From Bagarius yarrelli (taxonomy: Eukaryota > Chordata > Actinopteri > Siluriformes > Sisoridae): a DNA stretch of 64,000 nucleotides. The notes beneath the pieces are model-generated. The model worked only from the letters and a program-made list of their open reading frames with translations, made no database searches and was not told the origin of the DNA. The translations under genes and the position numbers were made by a program. Positions 22,353 to 34,809 of the stretch are shown one piece after another. Within the stretch, counting starts at the first letter, position 1. Each line of letters starts with the position of its first letter. The stretch covers positions 231,176-295,175 of the forward strand of contig VCAZ01000204.1 in assembly GCA_005784505.1 (NCBI GenBank). The letters run 5' to 3'.

Positions 22353-22673
22353 CAACGTGCGTTACTCTTTAACCAGTGGATTGGTTTAAATTTAACACAC
22401 ACACTCCAGAGTTTTTTGTCCATCCAGCTGAAATTACACCGTCGGATCAGCAAAACCGGAAACTGGAGCTGATTCGTTCGTTCGTTCGTTCTTTATTAAA
22501 GTGCAAATCCGTGTTTCAAAGGCGTAAATAAACGAATAAACAAATGCCGTCGCTATTAATAAACATCGTCTGCCTTCAACTCTCAAAAGCTTTATTTATA
22601 ACATGAAAGACTTCAAAGGGACATCGTGTCCTTTCATGTTCACAGCCAGAGCCGATTAACACTCAAAATGTTT

Positions 22674-22708
<35 letters not shown>

Positions 22709-24738
22709 AAAGACACACACACACACACAGACAGACACATTCAAAAACTCCATGTGAATTGTGCTGAAGACACACACACGCACACACACACACACGTCCT
22801 TGAAGAACCACTGAGCTCAGGTCATTGATGGAGTCATGCTCTCTTGGTTAAAAACGATAAAGGGGTCACCGTTCTCCCAGACTGACTGATGGTCGAGTCG
22901 GTGGTCTGGTGGACGATTTAAGGACACATCGATTTCCTCTGCAGTCTTGCGGAAAAGTCAGGAAGATTCGTTCAGGACGAGAGAAACGCAGACGCGATGC
23001 TGCTGTTCCCATTTTACAAGTGTCGCATTTTTTGCCAGGACACTGTGTTCTCTGACCTTTGACCTGATTCTCTCGTACATTATGACAACGACAACGACTC
23101 ATCCGACTCTTTGACTCATCTGTTTATTGTGTGCATCTGGTCCTTGATTCTGATTGGTCAGAACTTCTGTAGTCACTAACGTGTTTATTAACATTTAGGG
23201 GAGGAGTCTGAAGTGGTAGCGCTGTAGGGAATGTACTGGACTGATAATCAGGACATTGTGAGTTTAAGTACCACCCCTGAGCAAGGCCCTTAACCCTCAA
23301 CTGTTTAATTGGTACGTGAGTCACTCTTGATACCAAAAATGAAAGTGTGTCTCTGGTCTCGGCTGTTCGGTGGTGAAGCTGTAACTTTTCCCACATCTTC
23401 AGGACAGGAAGTTACTGTACGTCCCTGAGAGAAGGAAAGAAAACGAGTGTTTACAGCTGCTATAAGCTAAAATTAACACAGAAATATTAACTAAAGCATT
23501 TCATAAACATTTTTTCGCCAGTTTGGAAGTAAGAAAAAGGAATAAACAAAAAAAAAAGACAAACTTATAATTAATTAAATAATTAAATAAATAAATAAAT
23601 AACATCATTTAACGAATATGATAACGGGTTGTCATCTCTAGTAAATCTTTGTATAGTGTAAAATTCTGCATTAATAAAAAAAACCCTTTTTTATGATTTA
23701 AAACTATTTTAAAAACTAGTTCCGATGTGTTACAAACAGGAAATGTAATTCTTTAAACTCTATTATTAATAATTTAATGTTTAAACATTATAAATTAAAT
23801 GTTAATGTTCTTTTAAGGTTTATTAAAAACAGCTCATTGTAATTTCTCACCACAATTTCAGAAACATATTTCCTATAAAAATCTGTGTTAGAATCAAACA
23901 TTGCAACTATATAATCTATAGTTATCAACATGAGCTAAAATTAATGTTAGTCGATGATTTAAATATGCTTCACTTACAGTTTGTCTTGAAATATCTATAA
24001 AATCGTACAGTATTGTGAGGACTTAGTTTACTACATCAGACACTAAACATTAAAATATTCATCGGAATGTTGGAATCTTCCGCTTTTATCTTGGCAGGCG
24101 GTGATACTGTGAACATGGTGGGTTTGTTTGTTGATGTTAACGCTAAACACACGGCGGCGGTCCTGATTATCACGTTTCTCCTGTATTAAAAAGGCAAAAG
24201 GATAAAAAAACCCTTCCACATGGCAGAGAAATGAGTTAAAGAACTGGAGGAATCCAGTATCAGTGCAGTTTCAGCCGCTTGATTCGCTTGATTCATCACC
24301 GTTTTGTGTTTTCACACTGACGTGTCTGGCGTTTCGCTCCATTTGTGTCTGTGTTTTATTTCGACTCAACATATTTGATGCCTCCGGCGTTCAAGCCGCT
24401 GCTGGCAACACCGACACCGTCGGTCCAGTTGATGATCCAGGACACGGTTTGGATGACCAAATATGTTTCGTCCCCCTTCTCCTCCTCCTCCTCCTCTTCC
24501 TCCTCCTTTTCTATTTTTATTTGTCAAGCTAATGTTAACAGTTTTGTCAACTGCGTCACACCCGAGGCAAAAGCGCTTTAAGTATCTTTTGCAATTTAAC
24601 TGACCTGCTTTCTGGCTCTGGCTTTTCCCATTACTGAGAGTGACATTTCATTTAGGCTCCATCATTCATCTTCTCATGCCACACTCGCCTGAGCGCTCGC
24701 TCAGCCCAGTGCACACTGCCACCAGCGTAGATACACAC

Positions 24739-24774
<36 letters not shown>

Positions 24775-24861
24775 ATTCACCTTTGTCTATTTCACTTATG
24801 AGCTCCAGAAGTTGCAGTTGTTTTAGTCCACATTTTGTTTAACACAATACAAATATTCTAA
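22353..24861. other. Intron with CA repeats and a SINE fragment
   Basis: A TTCG run (22470-22490), CA runs (22676-22795 and 24731-24770) and a CTC run (24477-24508). 24040-24720 is largely non-repetitive. A SINE fragment at 23210-23315 is listed separately. No coding exon was found. Confidence 0.5.
23210..23315 (+). mobile_element. tRNA-derived SINE fragment
   Basis: AAGTGGTAGCGCTGTAGGGA, GAGTTTAAGTACCACC and CTGAGCAAGGCCCTTAACCC are degraded head and middle segments of the SINE family. Confidence 0.65.
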
Positions 24862-26090
24862 TTAGCTTTGGTCATGTGATCTCTAACCCTGATTATATTT
24901 TCTATAGCTTTGGTCATGTGATATTTAACCCTTGTCTTATTCTAATCAGCTCTGGTCATGTGATCTTTAACCCTGGTCACATTTCTATAGCTTTAGTCAT
25001 GTGATCTCTAATCCTAGTCATATTTTCTATAGCTATGGTCATGTGATCTTTAACCCTGGTCACATTTCTATAGCTTTAGTCATGTGATCTCTAATCCTAG
25101 TCATATTTTCTATAGCTTTAGTCATGTGATCTCTAACACTGGTGATATTCTGATGGCCTTTGGTCATGTGATATTTAACTCTCGCCATATTCTAATCAAC
25201 TTTGGTCATATGATCTGTAACCCTGGTCATATTCTGCTTGGCCCTGGTGTGTGTTACTTATCCCTAGTCACGTCCCAGGTCCTGTCCTGTTTAGTTACTC
25301 CTGATTGCTCACATGGTTTTCTGGCTCAGGTTATGTTTAGTTACTCCTGCTCATGGAGCACATGTGTCTTTTCAGTTCAGCACTGATTATGAATTCAGTA
25401 CTGTGCCTGTATAAATTAGTATCATTTTATCCTTTCTTGTTTGTTGTGTATTTATTCCTGGACATTGTTCGGTATTCCGTTTTGGTCATATGTTGTTTAT
25501 GCCCTAGTCATGTGGTATCTAGTCCTGTTGATATGGTTTATGTATTTGTGTATATATCGTTTAGCTCTGGTTGTGTAGTAATTAGTGGTGGGTAAATGTT
25601 TTTAGCCCTGATCCTGTTCTGTACATATTTTATCTTAGCTCTGGTTAGATGTTGCTCAGCACTAGTCATGTGGCATTTATGAATATTCATATATTGTTTT
25701 TCACTAGTCATTTGGCATTTGTTGATGTTTTTATATTGTTTAATATTGGTCATATAGGTTTACTTTTGGACCTTCTAATTAGCTTTGGTCATCTTGGCCT
25801 AGTCATCTGATCACGTACTGTTTTACTCAAGATCATGTGGAATTTAATCCTGGACATTTACTGTTTAACCCGGTGTGAGTGGTGTTTAGTAATCTTAGGT
25901 TTTAACTCCTCCTATTTAGTATTTACACTGGTAATATGTTGTTTCGCTATAGTCATGTGGTATTTCACCCTAATCAAGTGGTATTTAGTCCTAGACATAT
26001 GTTGTTAAGTCCTGGTCATGTGATTAGTTTAGTTTTGGTCATGTGGTGCCGGACATGCTGTCATGCCATATATAGTTTTGGTCACATTAA
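24862..26090 (+). repeat. 41-bp minisatellite, plus orientation, decaying rightward
   Basis: The unit is CTATAGCTTTGGTCATGTGA then TCTCTAACCCTGGTCATATT. It is well preserved at 24862-25250. Beyond that only the core GGTCATGTGGTATTTAG and similar remnants persist, to about 26090. Confidence 0.85.
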
Positions 26091-26189
26091 ACCTAAAGGT
26101 GCAGTTTATTTACAAATATTTGAAAATACTAAAAATAACACACTACTGTGTTACTTGAAATATTTAAAAAAATATATATATTTAAAAAT

Positions 26190-26565
26190 ATGACCAGCGT
26201 TAGAGATCACATGACCAATGCTATAGAAATATGACCAGCGTTAGAGATCACATGACCAATGCTATAGAAATATGACCAGGGTTAGTGATCACATGACCAA
26301 TGCTATAGAAATATGACCAGGGTTAGTGATCACATGACCAATGCTATAGAATATGACCAGGGTTAGACCATGATCACAATGATTAGACCAATGCTATAGA
26401 AATATTACCAGCGTTAGAGATGGTAATACACATGACCAAAGCTAATCAGAATATGACCAGGGTTAGTGATCACATGACCAAAGCTAATCAGAATATGACC
26501 AGGGTTAGTGATCACATGACCAATGCTATAGAAATATGACCAGGGTTAGTGATCACATGACCAAA
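26190..26565 (-). repeat. Same 41-bp minisatellite in inverted orientation
   Basis: About nine copies of ATGACCAGGGTTAGTGATCA then CATGACCAATGCTATAGAAAT, the reverse complement of the array starting at 24862. Copies are more uniform here than in the plus array, suggesting more recent expansion. A slipped copy is visible at 26360-26420. Confidence 0.92.
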
Positions 26566-28244
26566 CATGAAACATAAACATGAACCAAACATACAATAAG
26601 AACAAAAAATGAAACATAAATATAATATAAACATAAAACAGGAAACACAATCCTTACACATATATTGTCTCATTGTGGTTAGGTGTGTTTAAACCTGGTC
26701 ATGTGGTTTTCCCTTGTTACTACCAAAAAAAATATTCTGGTAGTTCTTCACTCTGACACCAGTTTTAGACTCTAGATCAACTATTAACAGTTGTGTGGTT
26801 TTCTTTATGACGTATAATCACAAAAAGCCCATGTTAAATTGCGGTGTTTAAATTAGCTGTGTCTTTTTCCTGTTAGCAGCTGTAGCGGTTTGCATTAGCA
26901 TTTAGCTGTGTAAACGCTGGGCTTTACGCTGAGACACAGTTCTTTCTTTCCGTTCGGAACCTCGGCTGAGAGAGGAGGTTCTGGGAGATACTTGAGATTT
27001 ATTGGCAGAGATTCAGAAAGACGCAGGGCGGTGCAGTACAATGGCCTGCTTCTCTTCTTCTCATGAGGATCCAGAGAATACGCTTTGACAGGGGAACTGT
27101 AGTGTGTGTGTGTGTGTCTGTGTGTGTGTGTGTGTGTGTGTTTCTCTTATCTTTGCCCTCTGTCTGAATGTGTGTCCTTGCTCCTGTCCAATCGCCTGAT
27201 TGAGGTGACTACTGAGGGATGCAGTGCATTGTGGGAAGTGATTAAGAGTGATAGGAACGACCCTACAATAAGCGTGAGAATTCGTTTACTCGTCCTTTCA
27301 GTAAGTTGTTATTAGCAGAATCACATAATGTCTTTGCTAACTAGCATCATGTTAAAACTGGACTTAATTTGCTTAAAATTAGTTTTTATAGAAATTTTAA
27401 TTCTCCTCTTCTGTTATTCTACAGGAAATGTAGATGATGCAACTTCCTGTTGAACATTTTAAATGTGTTTTTAAGGTGAAACCTTTTCATCTGTTTTTTT
27501 ACCGCTTGTGTTTTTTGAGTAAGCAAGAATCGCGTGAGTCAGTCTGGCTGCCCTTTAAAACTGTCGTGTTTTTTGAATCGTGTCCTTCACACAATAAGCA
27601 TCCACACCATGTCCTCACCCTTTACCTGTCCCTCGTCAAGCCCTGAGCTCGTTTATCTGTTTAATCGTTCTGACTAGTGTTCCTAATCTAAGTGAGGTGG
27701 GCATCCATGGGCTTCACCGTCCTTCCACAGTGCCAACATCCCTGTCCTTCCATCTGTCCTACGTCTGAAGCAGGGACATGTGGAGATCTGAGCTTATACA
27801 CTGCTGCAGTCTTAGGCATTGACTTCAGGTTATAAAGCGCCGCAGTGGACACATGCCGGTCTTTTTTTATTTTGTGGCAGTGATGTATTAGATTTATTCG
27901 ATCCAGCATTTAAAAGGTTAAAACACAAACACCAGTGAAAATAAATAAATCTCCCCGAAAAGAGAAAAGACAGACAGCGATTATTTCTAATTTATCTTTT
28001 ATTAGGAATATTAAAGTTATTTGTTGCTAAAAAAGATGGGAAAAGGCTTTACGTCTAAAGCGAAATCAGACTAGCGGTGGAAAGAAATCTAAATAAATAT
28101 GATTATAATCCCTTCTAGAGATGCGTTGGACATACAGTGGAAGGACATGTCGTGTCTCACAGGACCAACTGTGCTATATACAAGTTAAAGATAACTGTAC
28201 ATACTCAGACTGAGACTGTAGAAAATAATGGGAAGTAAATAGGG
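26566..28244. other. Intron, no gene
   Basis: A TG run at 27100-27141 in otherwise mixed sequence. 26860-27080 and 27690-27900 appear non-repetitive. No coding signal. Confidence 0.5.
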
Positions 28245-28352
28245 TTGGATGGTTAAGGTTAAGGGTTGGACTACCAACTTGAAGACCTGGGTAGGATTTC
28301 TAGCACCACTAATCCACCACTGCTGGGCCCCTGAGCAAGGCCCTTAACCTTA
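28245..28352 (+). mobile_element. tRNA-derived SINE fragment
   Basis: TTGGATGGTTAAGGTTAAGG...CCACCACTGCTGGGCCCCTG followed by AGCAAGGCCCTTAACCTT. Confidence 0.75.
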
Positions 28353-28562
28353 AAGAGTGTTACTACAGGTGGTTTGTATGTGAGTGAGGTTGTTTCAGGT
28401 GGTAGGGTTGTGGATGAGGTTTTGGGGGGGATTGGAGGTAAGGGGCTGGGGTAAAAAGCTGTTGAGCAGTCTACCAGAGCATTCAGAAGTGTTCACTGTC
28501 CGTTGGAGGGTCTTGCGGTCAGCAGCACTCAAGTTCCATTTTTTAATCCGAATGTGAAATTG

Positions 28563-28635
28563 AAGCTTAAGGGCTTTGCTTAGGGGCCCAGTAGAGGCAT
28601 CTTGGTGGTGCTGGGAATTGAACCCATCATCTACC
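28563..28635 (-). mobile_element. tRNA-derived SINE fragment, minus orientation
   Basis: CTTAAGGGCTTTGCTTAGGG...CTTGGTGGTGCTGGGAATTG is the reverse complement of the SINE centre. Confidence 0.75.
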
Positions 28636-28784
28636 CATCATCAACTTTTTGCACGATTGACAGGTTTAACATCATGCGGTACTGAATTTCTTTTAAAGGA
28701 ATAAAATAAAATTCAGGTTGTAACTGAAGCTGGGAAATAATATCACATTGCTGATCAGAACATTGTAAGGACATCATCAGGGAT

Positions 28785-28957
28785 GTGGTGGCTTATGGTT
28801 CGGGTGTTGGAATACCAACCCGAAAATTGTGGGTTCCATTCCCAGCTCTACTAAGCCACCACTGTTGGGCTCTTAACCCCTGATTACTCAGTTGTATAAA
28901 TGAGATAAATGTAACTCGTTCTGGATAAGAACATCTGCCAAATGTTGCAAATGTAAA
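28785..28957 (+). mobile_element. tRNA-derived SINE, near full length
   Basis: Head GTGGTGGCTTATGGTTCGGG, box-B-like GTTCCATTCCCAG, middle CACCACTGTTGGGCTC, and tail GTAACTCGTTCTGGATAAGA followed by ACATCTGCCAAATG. An internal deletion removes the AGCAAGGCCC motif. Confidence 0.85.
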
Positions 28958-29002
28958 CATCATCTTTTCTCTCTCAACAGGGGCACCACCCCCCCACCCC
29001 CT

Positions 29003-29118
29003 AAAAGCTGACACCTCTGGGCCCCTAAGCAAGGCCCTTAATTTCCAGAAGCTCATTTGGATTTAAAAAGAGATACTTGTAGGTCACTCTGAATAAGACT
29101 GTCTGCCAAAATAGCCTC
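29003..29118 (+). mobile_element. tRNA-derived SINE fragment (middle and tail)
   Basis: TCTGGGCCCCTAAGCAAGGC, GTAGGTCACTCTGAATAAGA and CTGTCTGCCAAAA match the middle and tail of the family. Confidence 0.7.
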
Positions 29119-29204
29119 AGAGTTGCACCATTTTTAAATTTGAAGCCTGGATCACGTTTTGGGTCTTGGTTTGTCGGCCATGTTGTTATCATTTCAGCAT
29201 CCCT

Positions 29205-29640
29205 TCTTCTTTTTTTTTTTTCTTTCTCTTTTAGATGTAGTCCGCGTGCTCAGGCAGCCTGAGGCTGTTTTTATTCAGGAAGTCAATTCAAGCACACAGA
29301 GCGAAAGAAAATTAACCCAATTATGGCCATAATCAGTAGACTGCACCTGCCCAAAAGAGTCTAATTGTAGGACATGTTTGATGCTTTCAAAAGCAGGATG
29401 GCGTGTCGCTCCTCCTCCTCCTCCTCCTCCTCCTCCTTTTCTTCCTCCTCCTCCTGCTGTCATTTTCAGGGACCGAGACGTCACACAAATGTTTAACCGA
29501 TTACTGTAATCAGGCCGCAAAAACGTTGTGTGTTCAGCTAAAAGAGACGCTGGGTGAGAGATTGGCTCGAAATTAACCTCCTGCAATTTATTCTGCCATC
29601 GCATGAAAAATTCAAAAAGAAACGGGTTGCCAAGTCATGC
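29205..29640. promoter_or_regulatory. Candidate conserved non-coding block
   Basis: Non-repetitive sequence flanked by SINEs and microsatellites. It contains a perfect 14-bp palindrome ATTATGGCCATAAT at 29320-29333 beside further TAAT-type homeodomain words (AATTAACCCAATTA), plus CTGCACCTGCCC (an E-box). A CTC triplet run occupies 29411-29455. Function is inference; cross-species alignment would decide. Confidence 0.35.
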
Positions 29641-29936
29641 GGATTTGGGAAATCGCTTCAGTCGTGTCCGCGGCTGGGATTCCTAAAATAAGGGACCACG
29701 TGTTAAAAAAGGAACAGGATTATCAACAGGATACTGTTCATTTCTGCTGAAGTGTGTGTGAGAGAGAGAAAGAGAGAGAGAGAGAGAGAAAGGCAGTGTG
29801 AGATATCTTCAACTCATGAATTCACAGCCGCTGTCACACCTTCGCAATATATTTACAGCAGAATCGCATGTTTTGCTGAAAATATCAGTGTAACTCGTGC
29901 AGTCAGCGCTTTTATTTCTAAAGTATTTTAAGTGCC

Positions 29937-29937
<1 letters not shown>

Positions 29938-29968
<31 letters not shown>

Positions 29969-30113
29969 TGTGTGTGTCTGTGTGTGTGTCTGTGTGTGTC
30001 TGTGTTGTGTGTGTGTGTGTGTGTGTGTGTCTGTGTGTGTCTGTGTGTGTGTGTGTGTGTGTCTGTGTGTGTGTCTGTGGGTGTAAACCTGTGTGTGTGT
30101 GTGTGTGTGTGTG
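29938..30113. repeat. TG microsatellite with TC interruptions
   Basis: TGTGTGTCTGTGTG-type run of about 175 bp. Confidence 0.95.
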
Positions 30114-30257
30114 TTAAATTGAAAAAAGGTAAGGAAGACGAGAAAAGTGCTGTATATTGTGTTGGGCAGAAGAAAGAGAGGACTTTACGTTTGGTGTGGA
30201 AAACATTATTAAATTACAGTAACAGTAAATGTCATTGTTTTAGTCTTTAAATTACAA

Positions 30258-30305
30258 AATCTCTCTCTCTCTCTGTCTCTCTCTCTCCCTCCCTCTCTCT
30301 CTCTG

Positions 30306-30372
<67 letters not shown>

Positions 30373-30383
30373 TTCTGTTTCTG

Positions 30384-30437
<54 letters not shown>

Positions 30438-30490
30438 TGCCTCTGCCCCCTCTCTTTCTCTGCCCTTTTCTCTCTCTCTCTCGCGCTCGC
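30258..30490. repeat. CT microsatellite
   Basis: CTCTCTGTCTCT-type run of about 230 bp, followed by a T homopolymer at 30507-30525. Confidence 0.95.
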
Positions 30491-30824
30491 CTCTTTCTCT
30501 TCTTGTTTTTTTTTTTTTTTTTTTTATGTATGTATGCACGTCAATCATGGCAGATGAGGCAGTTCATTAAAAGTCGAAAGGTGGCGCTATAAAGCCATTT
30601 GGCCACTCCCACTTCTGTATCTCAAGCCAATTTTCCACACTTTTGATGCGATCTCAAAAATGCAGTAAAGTTTAGAGAAGCAGAACTAAAACTAGTTTTG
30701 TGATGTACAAATTATAATAAATAAATGTTGTAAATACAGAATGTTGCACAACTGCATACCAGATCATTCTGAAAAAAATAAAATAAAATAAATAAAACCT
30801 CTTTTATTTTATTTAGAAACCACT

Positions 30825-31645
30825 TTCCCAGCACAGTTTCCCAGCACCGTTTTCCCAAGTTTCCAGCACAGTTTCCCAGCACAGTTTCCCAGCACAGTTT
30901 CCAGCACAGTTTTCCCAGCACAGTTTCCCAGACAGCACAGTTTCCCAGCACAGTTTCTCAGCAGTTTCTCAGCACAGTTTCCCAGCACAGTTTCCCCATT
31001 TCCCAGCACAGTTTCCCAGCACAGTTTTCCAGCACAGTTTTCCCACACAGTTTTTCACACAGTTGCCCAGCACAGTTCCCAGCACAGTTTCTCAGCACCC
31101 ATCACAGTTTCCCAGCTCAGCACAGTTTCCCAGCACAGTTTCCCAGCACAGTTTCTCCCACAGTTTCAGACAGTTTTCTCAGCACAGTTTCCCAGCACAG
31201 TTTCCCAGCACAGTTTTTTTTCTCAGCACAGTTTTCCAGCAGTTTCCAGTTTTCTCAGCACAGTTTCCCAGCACAGTTTCTCAGCCAGTTTCCCAGCACA
31301 GTTTCTCAGCACAGTTTCCCACACAGTTTCTCAGCCCAGTTTCACAGTTTCTCAGCACAGTGTCCCAGCACAGTTTTCTCAGCACAGTTTTTTAGCACAG
31401 TTTCCCAGTTTCACAGTTTCCCAGTTTCAGCAGTTTCCCACAGCACAGTTTCTCCCAGCACAGTTTCTCAGCAGCACAGTTTCCCAGCACAGTTTTTCTC
31501 ATCACAGTTTCACAGTTTTCCCACACAGTTTCCCAGCACAGTTTCCCAGCACAGTTTCTCAGCACAGTTTCTTAGCACAGTTTCCCAGCACAGTTTCCCA
31601 GCACAGTTTTTTTTAGCACACTTTCCCAGCACAGTTTCCAGTTTC
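30825..31645. repeat. 13-bp minisatellite, about 60 copies
   Basis: The unit is CCCAGCACAGTTT with frequent one- to three-base slips (CTCAGCACAGTTT, CCACACAGTTT). Open frames in it are repeat artefacts. Confidence 0.93.
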
Positions 31646-33424
31646 CGCTCTCTGCTGCCCTGTTTGTGTACAAGTCTGGGAAATTCATGTCTGCTTGTTT
31701 GTCAGATAAAAGTCAGCATGAATGCTGCGAGATGACCAGATGTTTCTACAAGATAAGCTTTTTTTTTTTAAATCCCCCAGCGCCAGTTACAGCTCGCTCC
31801 TTTGTCAGAGGGCGAGAGAGAGATAGAGCACACGGCAAACATGGCCGCCGTCGAGCGCTCGCCTCTTCTCTCTTTCTCTCTCTCTCTCTTTCTCTCTGCT
31901 CTCTGAAGTGGCTGTTATGTAAATTGCACTTTAGATGTAATTAAGTCGCTGAAAACCTTTGGCCAAACCTGCAGAATCCGGTTCAGTCTAGTCGAAGCCG
32001 CTGCTCTTTTGGGTTTGATTCCCAGCACCACCAAACTGCCTCTGTTGGGGCCTTAGCAAGACTCTTAACCCCTCATCTGCTCAACTGGATAAAAAAGTTT
32101 ATTATTTTTTGCAGCGCTGCAAATTCATTAAAAATACTAATGAACCCTTAATAATGCTTAATAACGCCTGTTTCTTTAATAATACTACAAAGGGCTGGAC
32201 TAAAAGGAATATTTTACCCTAAAATAAAAATTCCATCTTTAATTTCTTCCCCTGGTGTCGTTCCAAAGCCGTAAGACCTTCTTTTATCTTTGGAACCTAA
32301 TTTAAAGTTTATTTTACATAGACAGCAGGGTAACTACCACCATCAGAGCCCAGAAAAGTACCAGGATGATTGACGTTCATGTGGAAAATATGGAATAAAG
32401 TCGTAATTTTTGTTTTCTTCGCGTAAAAAAAACTACTCATATCTCCGTTATATTACAGTTGAACTGGTAATGTCACATGACCTACTTTGTCGATCATCTT
32501 GATAGTTTTCTGGGTCCTAAACTCTGGGTCCAGAGTGTTTTATTCCTCTGCTACCACAGCAGGTTGCCAAGTATTGTTTTTATATAGCTTTATATGTTAT
32601 AGTTAGAGTTTATCTATATATACTTTTTACAAATATGTTTTTGAGTATTTTTTTGCTCTCATTGAGCAGACGGGACAGTAAATAAGCTGAAGGAGAGATT
32701 CAGAAATGGTCCATGAGCCAGGATTCGAACTTGTGATGTCAGGAGCGCTTTAGTAGTATATGTATACACACGCACGCACACACACACACACACATTTATA
32801 GAATATTTTAAACTATTTATAGCTGCATTCCATGTTGTAAAACATTAACTAAGAAAACTGATTGTACATTTTAGCAGCTTTTTGTGTAACAAAAAATTAA
32901 CAATAGTGTGTTACAGAAAAACCCCGAAAAGTGCTGAAACACCACGTGAGACGTGTGAAGCTTCTGCTTTATAATTAGTGGAGAAACAATAACATTGTGA
33001 ATAGAATGTTTATATAAATAAGAACCTGTGATTGACAAACTTCTGACCAATTAGAGGAATGAATCCACAGCGCTGTTTAATAATAAACATACTCTGTCCA
33101 GGGTGGGGGTTGTTTATGAGGCAATCACTGCCATGTGGGGAGTGTCACACACGAACGACTTACGCAGGGTGAAGAGGGAGGAGAGCCAAAGCAGCTCCAT
33201 CCTACAGCTTTAACATGGCCGAGGGCTACAGGGATGGAGGGGGGGTGGATTGGTGGTGGGGGGTGATGGTGATGGTACGATCTGGACCAGATTGGTGCTG
33301 GAACAGGATTCACTCCGACTTGGGATCTAGTCATGAGTGAATATTGCTCCATTTCTGTTCTGTTCATCCTTCACTGAGCTTCAGCCCTAAAAACCTCACA
33401 AAACACATGCCATAGAAATTATAC
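31646..33424. other. Intron with one SINE fragment
   Basis: 31646-31980 is non-repetitive apart from short CT runs. A SINE fragment lies at 31990-32097 and a CA run at 32766-32794. 33100-33400 has G-rich and GGT words. No coding signal. Confidence 0.5.
31990..32097 (+). mobile_element. tRNA-derived SINE fragment
   Basis: GTTTGATTCCCAGCACCACC, ACTGCCTCTGTTGGGG and AACCCCTCATCTGCTCAACT match the SINE family; the head is lost. Confidence 0.75.
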
Positions 33425-33710
33425 AAAATTATTATAAACAACAATAATAATAACAATAATAACAACAACAACAGTAATAATAATAATAATATAAAAATGC
33501 AAGAACAATAATAACAATAATAATAACAATACCAACAATAACAATAATAATAACACTAATAATAATAATAATAACACAATAATAACAATAATAATAACAA
33601 TAACAATAATAATAACTAATAATAAAAAGCATAAACAATAATAACAAATATAACAATAACAATATATAACACTAATAATAATAATAACAATAATAATAAT
33701 AGTGCACTCA
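33425..33710. repeat. AAT/AAC triplet repeat
   Basis: About 285 bp of AATAATAAC-type triplets with interruptions. Confidence 0.92.
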
Positions 33711-33994
33711 ATTGCATACAAATGTATATTCTTCCACTATAATAATTACCCAGTTAAACAATATGGTGCTTTTAATATTGCAGAAAATATTAAATAATAA
33801 TAAATGTTATTGCATAATATTAAAATATTGCAAATCCTTTCTCTTTCCAAGTCTTTGTTCTTTCTATAAAGATAAAATAATTATGATCAAAATCTGCTAA
33901 ATAGCTGAAAAAGCTATTTATTTTATTTATTAAAATGTAAAGAATATAATATTGTAACATGTTTATTTATTTATTTATATTTACACCCTCTCAA

Positions 33995-33998
33995 TTTA

Positions 33999-34080
<82 letters not shown>
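33995..34080. repeat. AT dinucleotide repeat
   Basis: About 85 bp of alternating AT, capable of cruciform or slipped structures. Confidence 0.95.
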
Positions 34081-34809
34081 TTTTTTTTGCGTTACTGGTA
34101 AAACTATAGTTTTATTATAATTTTTTGATTTTATTGGTAAAATTAAACTCTTCAGTTATTGTGCTTATAATATTCTGTCATTTTTCCCCCGTAATAGTAA
34201 AAGATGATTTTTCTTGTCTTTAATCTGCGTCCTGGCGTGTGTGTTTGTGTGTCAGATCGTCCTGAAGCGATGAATATAAATTCCTCTGAGCAGATAAAAG
34301 CATGTTCTGCTTTATGGTTTTGTGTTTGGTGATGAACGGAGGCTGTATTTTAGAGAGCGGCGTCTCGGGGCCTGTCATCCGGAGAGGGCGATGCAGTGCA
34401 GTGTGAAAAGGACGTGATTATGGGCTGCCTGGGGACTCTTTTAGTCTCGGCCCCATGAGACAAAGGGTTAAGAACACTTAGCCTGGAGGGGGGTGATACT
34501 GGAGAGAGGATGGCGGGATAGACGGATAAGATGCCTCCTTTTTTTTTGGTTAATATGGAGACAAAGCGTTTGTGGAGGTCACGTTGTTTGACATGAGCTG
34601 GTGAGGAGATCGCCCTCTGCTGCCAGATTAATGAAGTGTAAGTCTTCAGAAAAAAAAAAAGGCTGATGCTTGTAGTGACTGCAAGTTTCTTCTTCTCCAG
34701 TCTGGGATTTAATTTTAACAAGAAATTATTTTAAAATTGTGTAGCTAGAAACTGATAGATATTTGCTATATTTTCACCCACATGCTTTCTTTATTTTTTA
34801 TAACTTGAG
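34081..34809. other. Intron, largely non-repetitive
   Basis: 34210-34640 is non-repetitive with moderate GC, and could be conserved non-coding DNA. No exon was recognised. Confidence 0.45.

Noticed and set aside
18315..31645. Regular spaced repeats that resemble a CRISPR array
   Set aside because: The units are head-to-tail without unique spacers, and the locus is a vertebrate intron.
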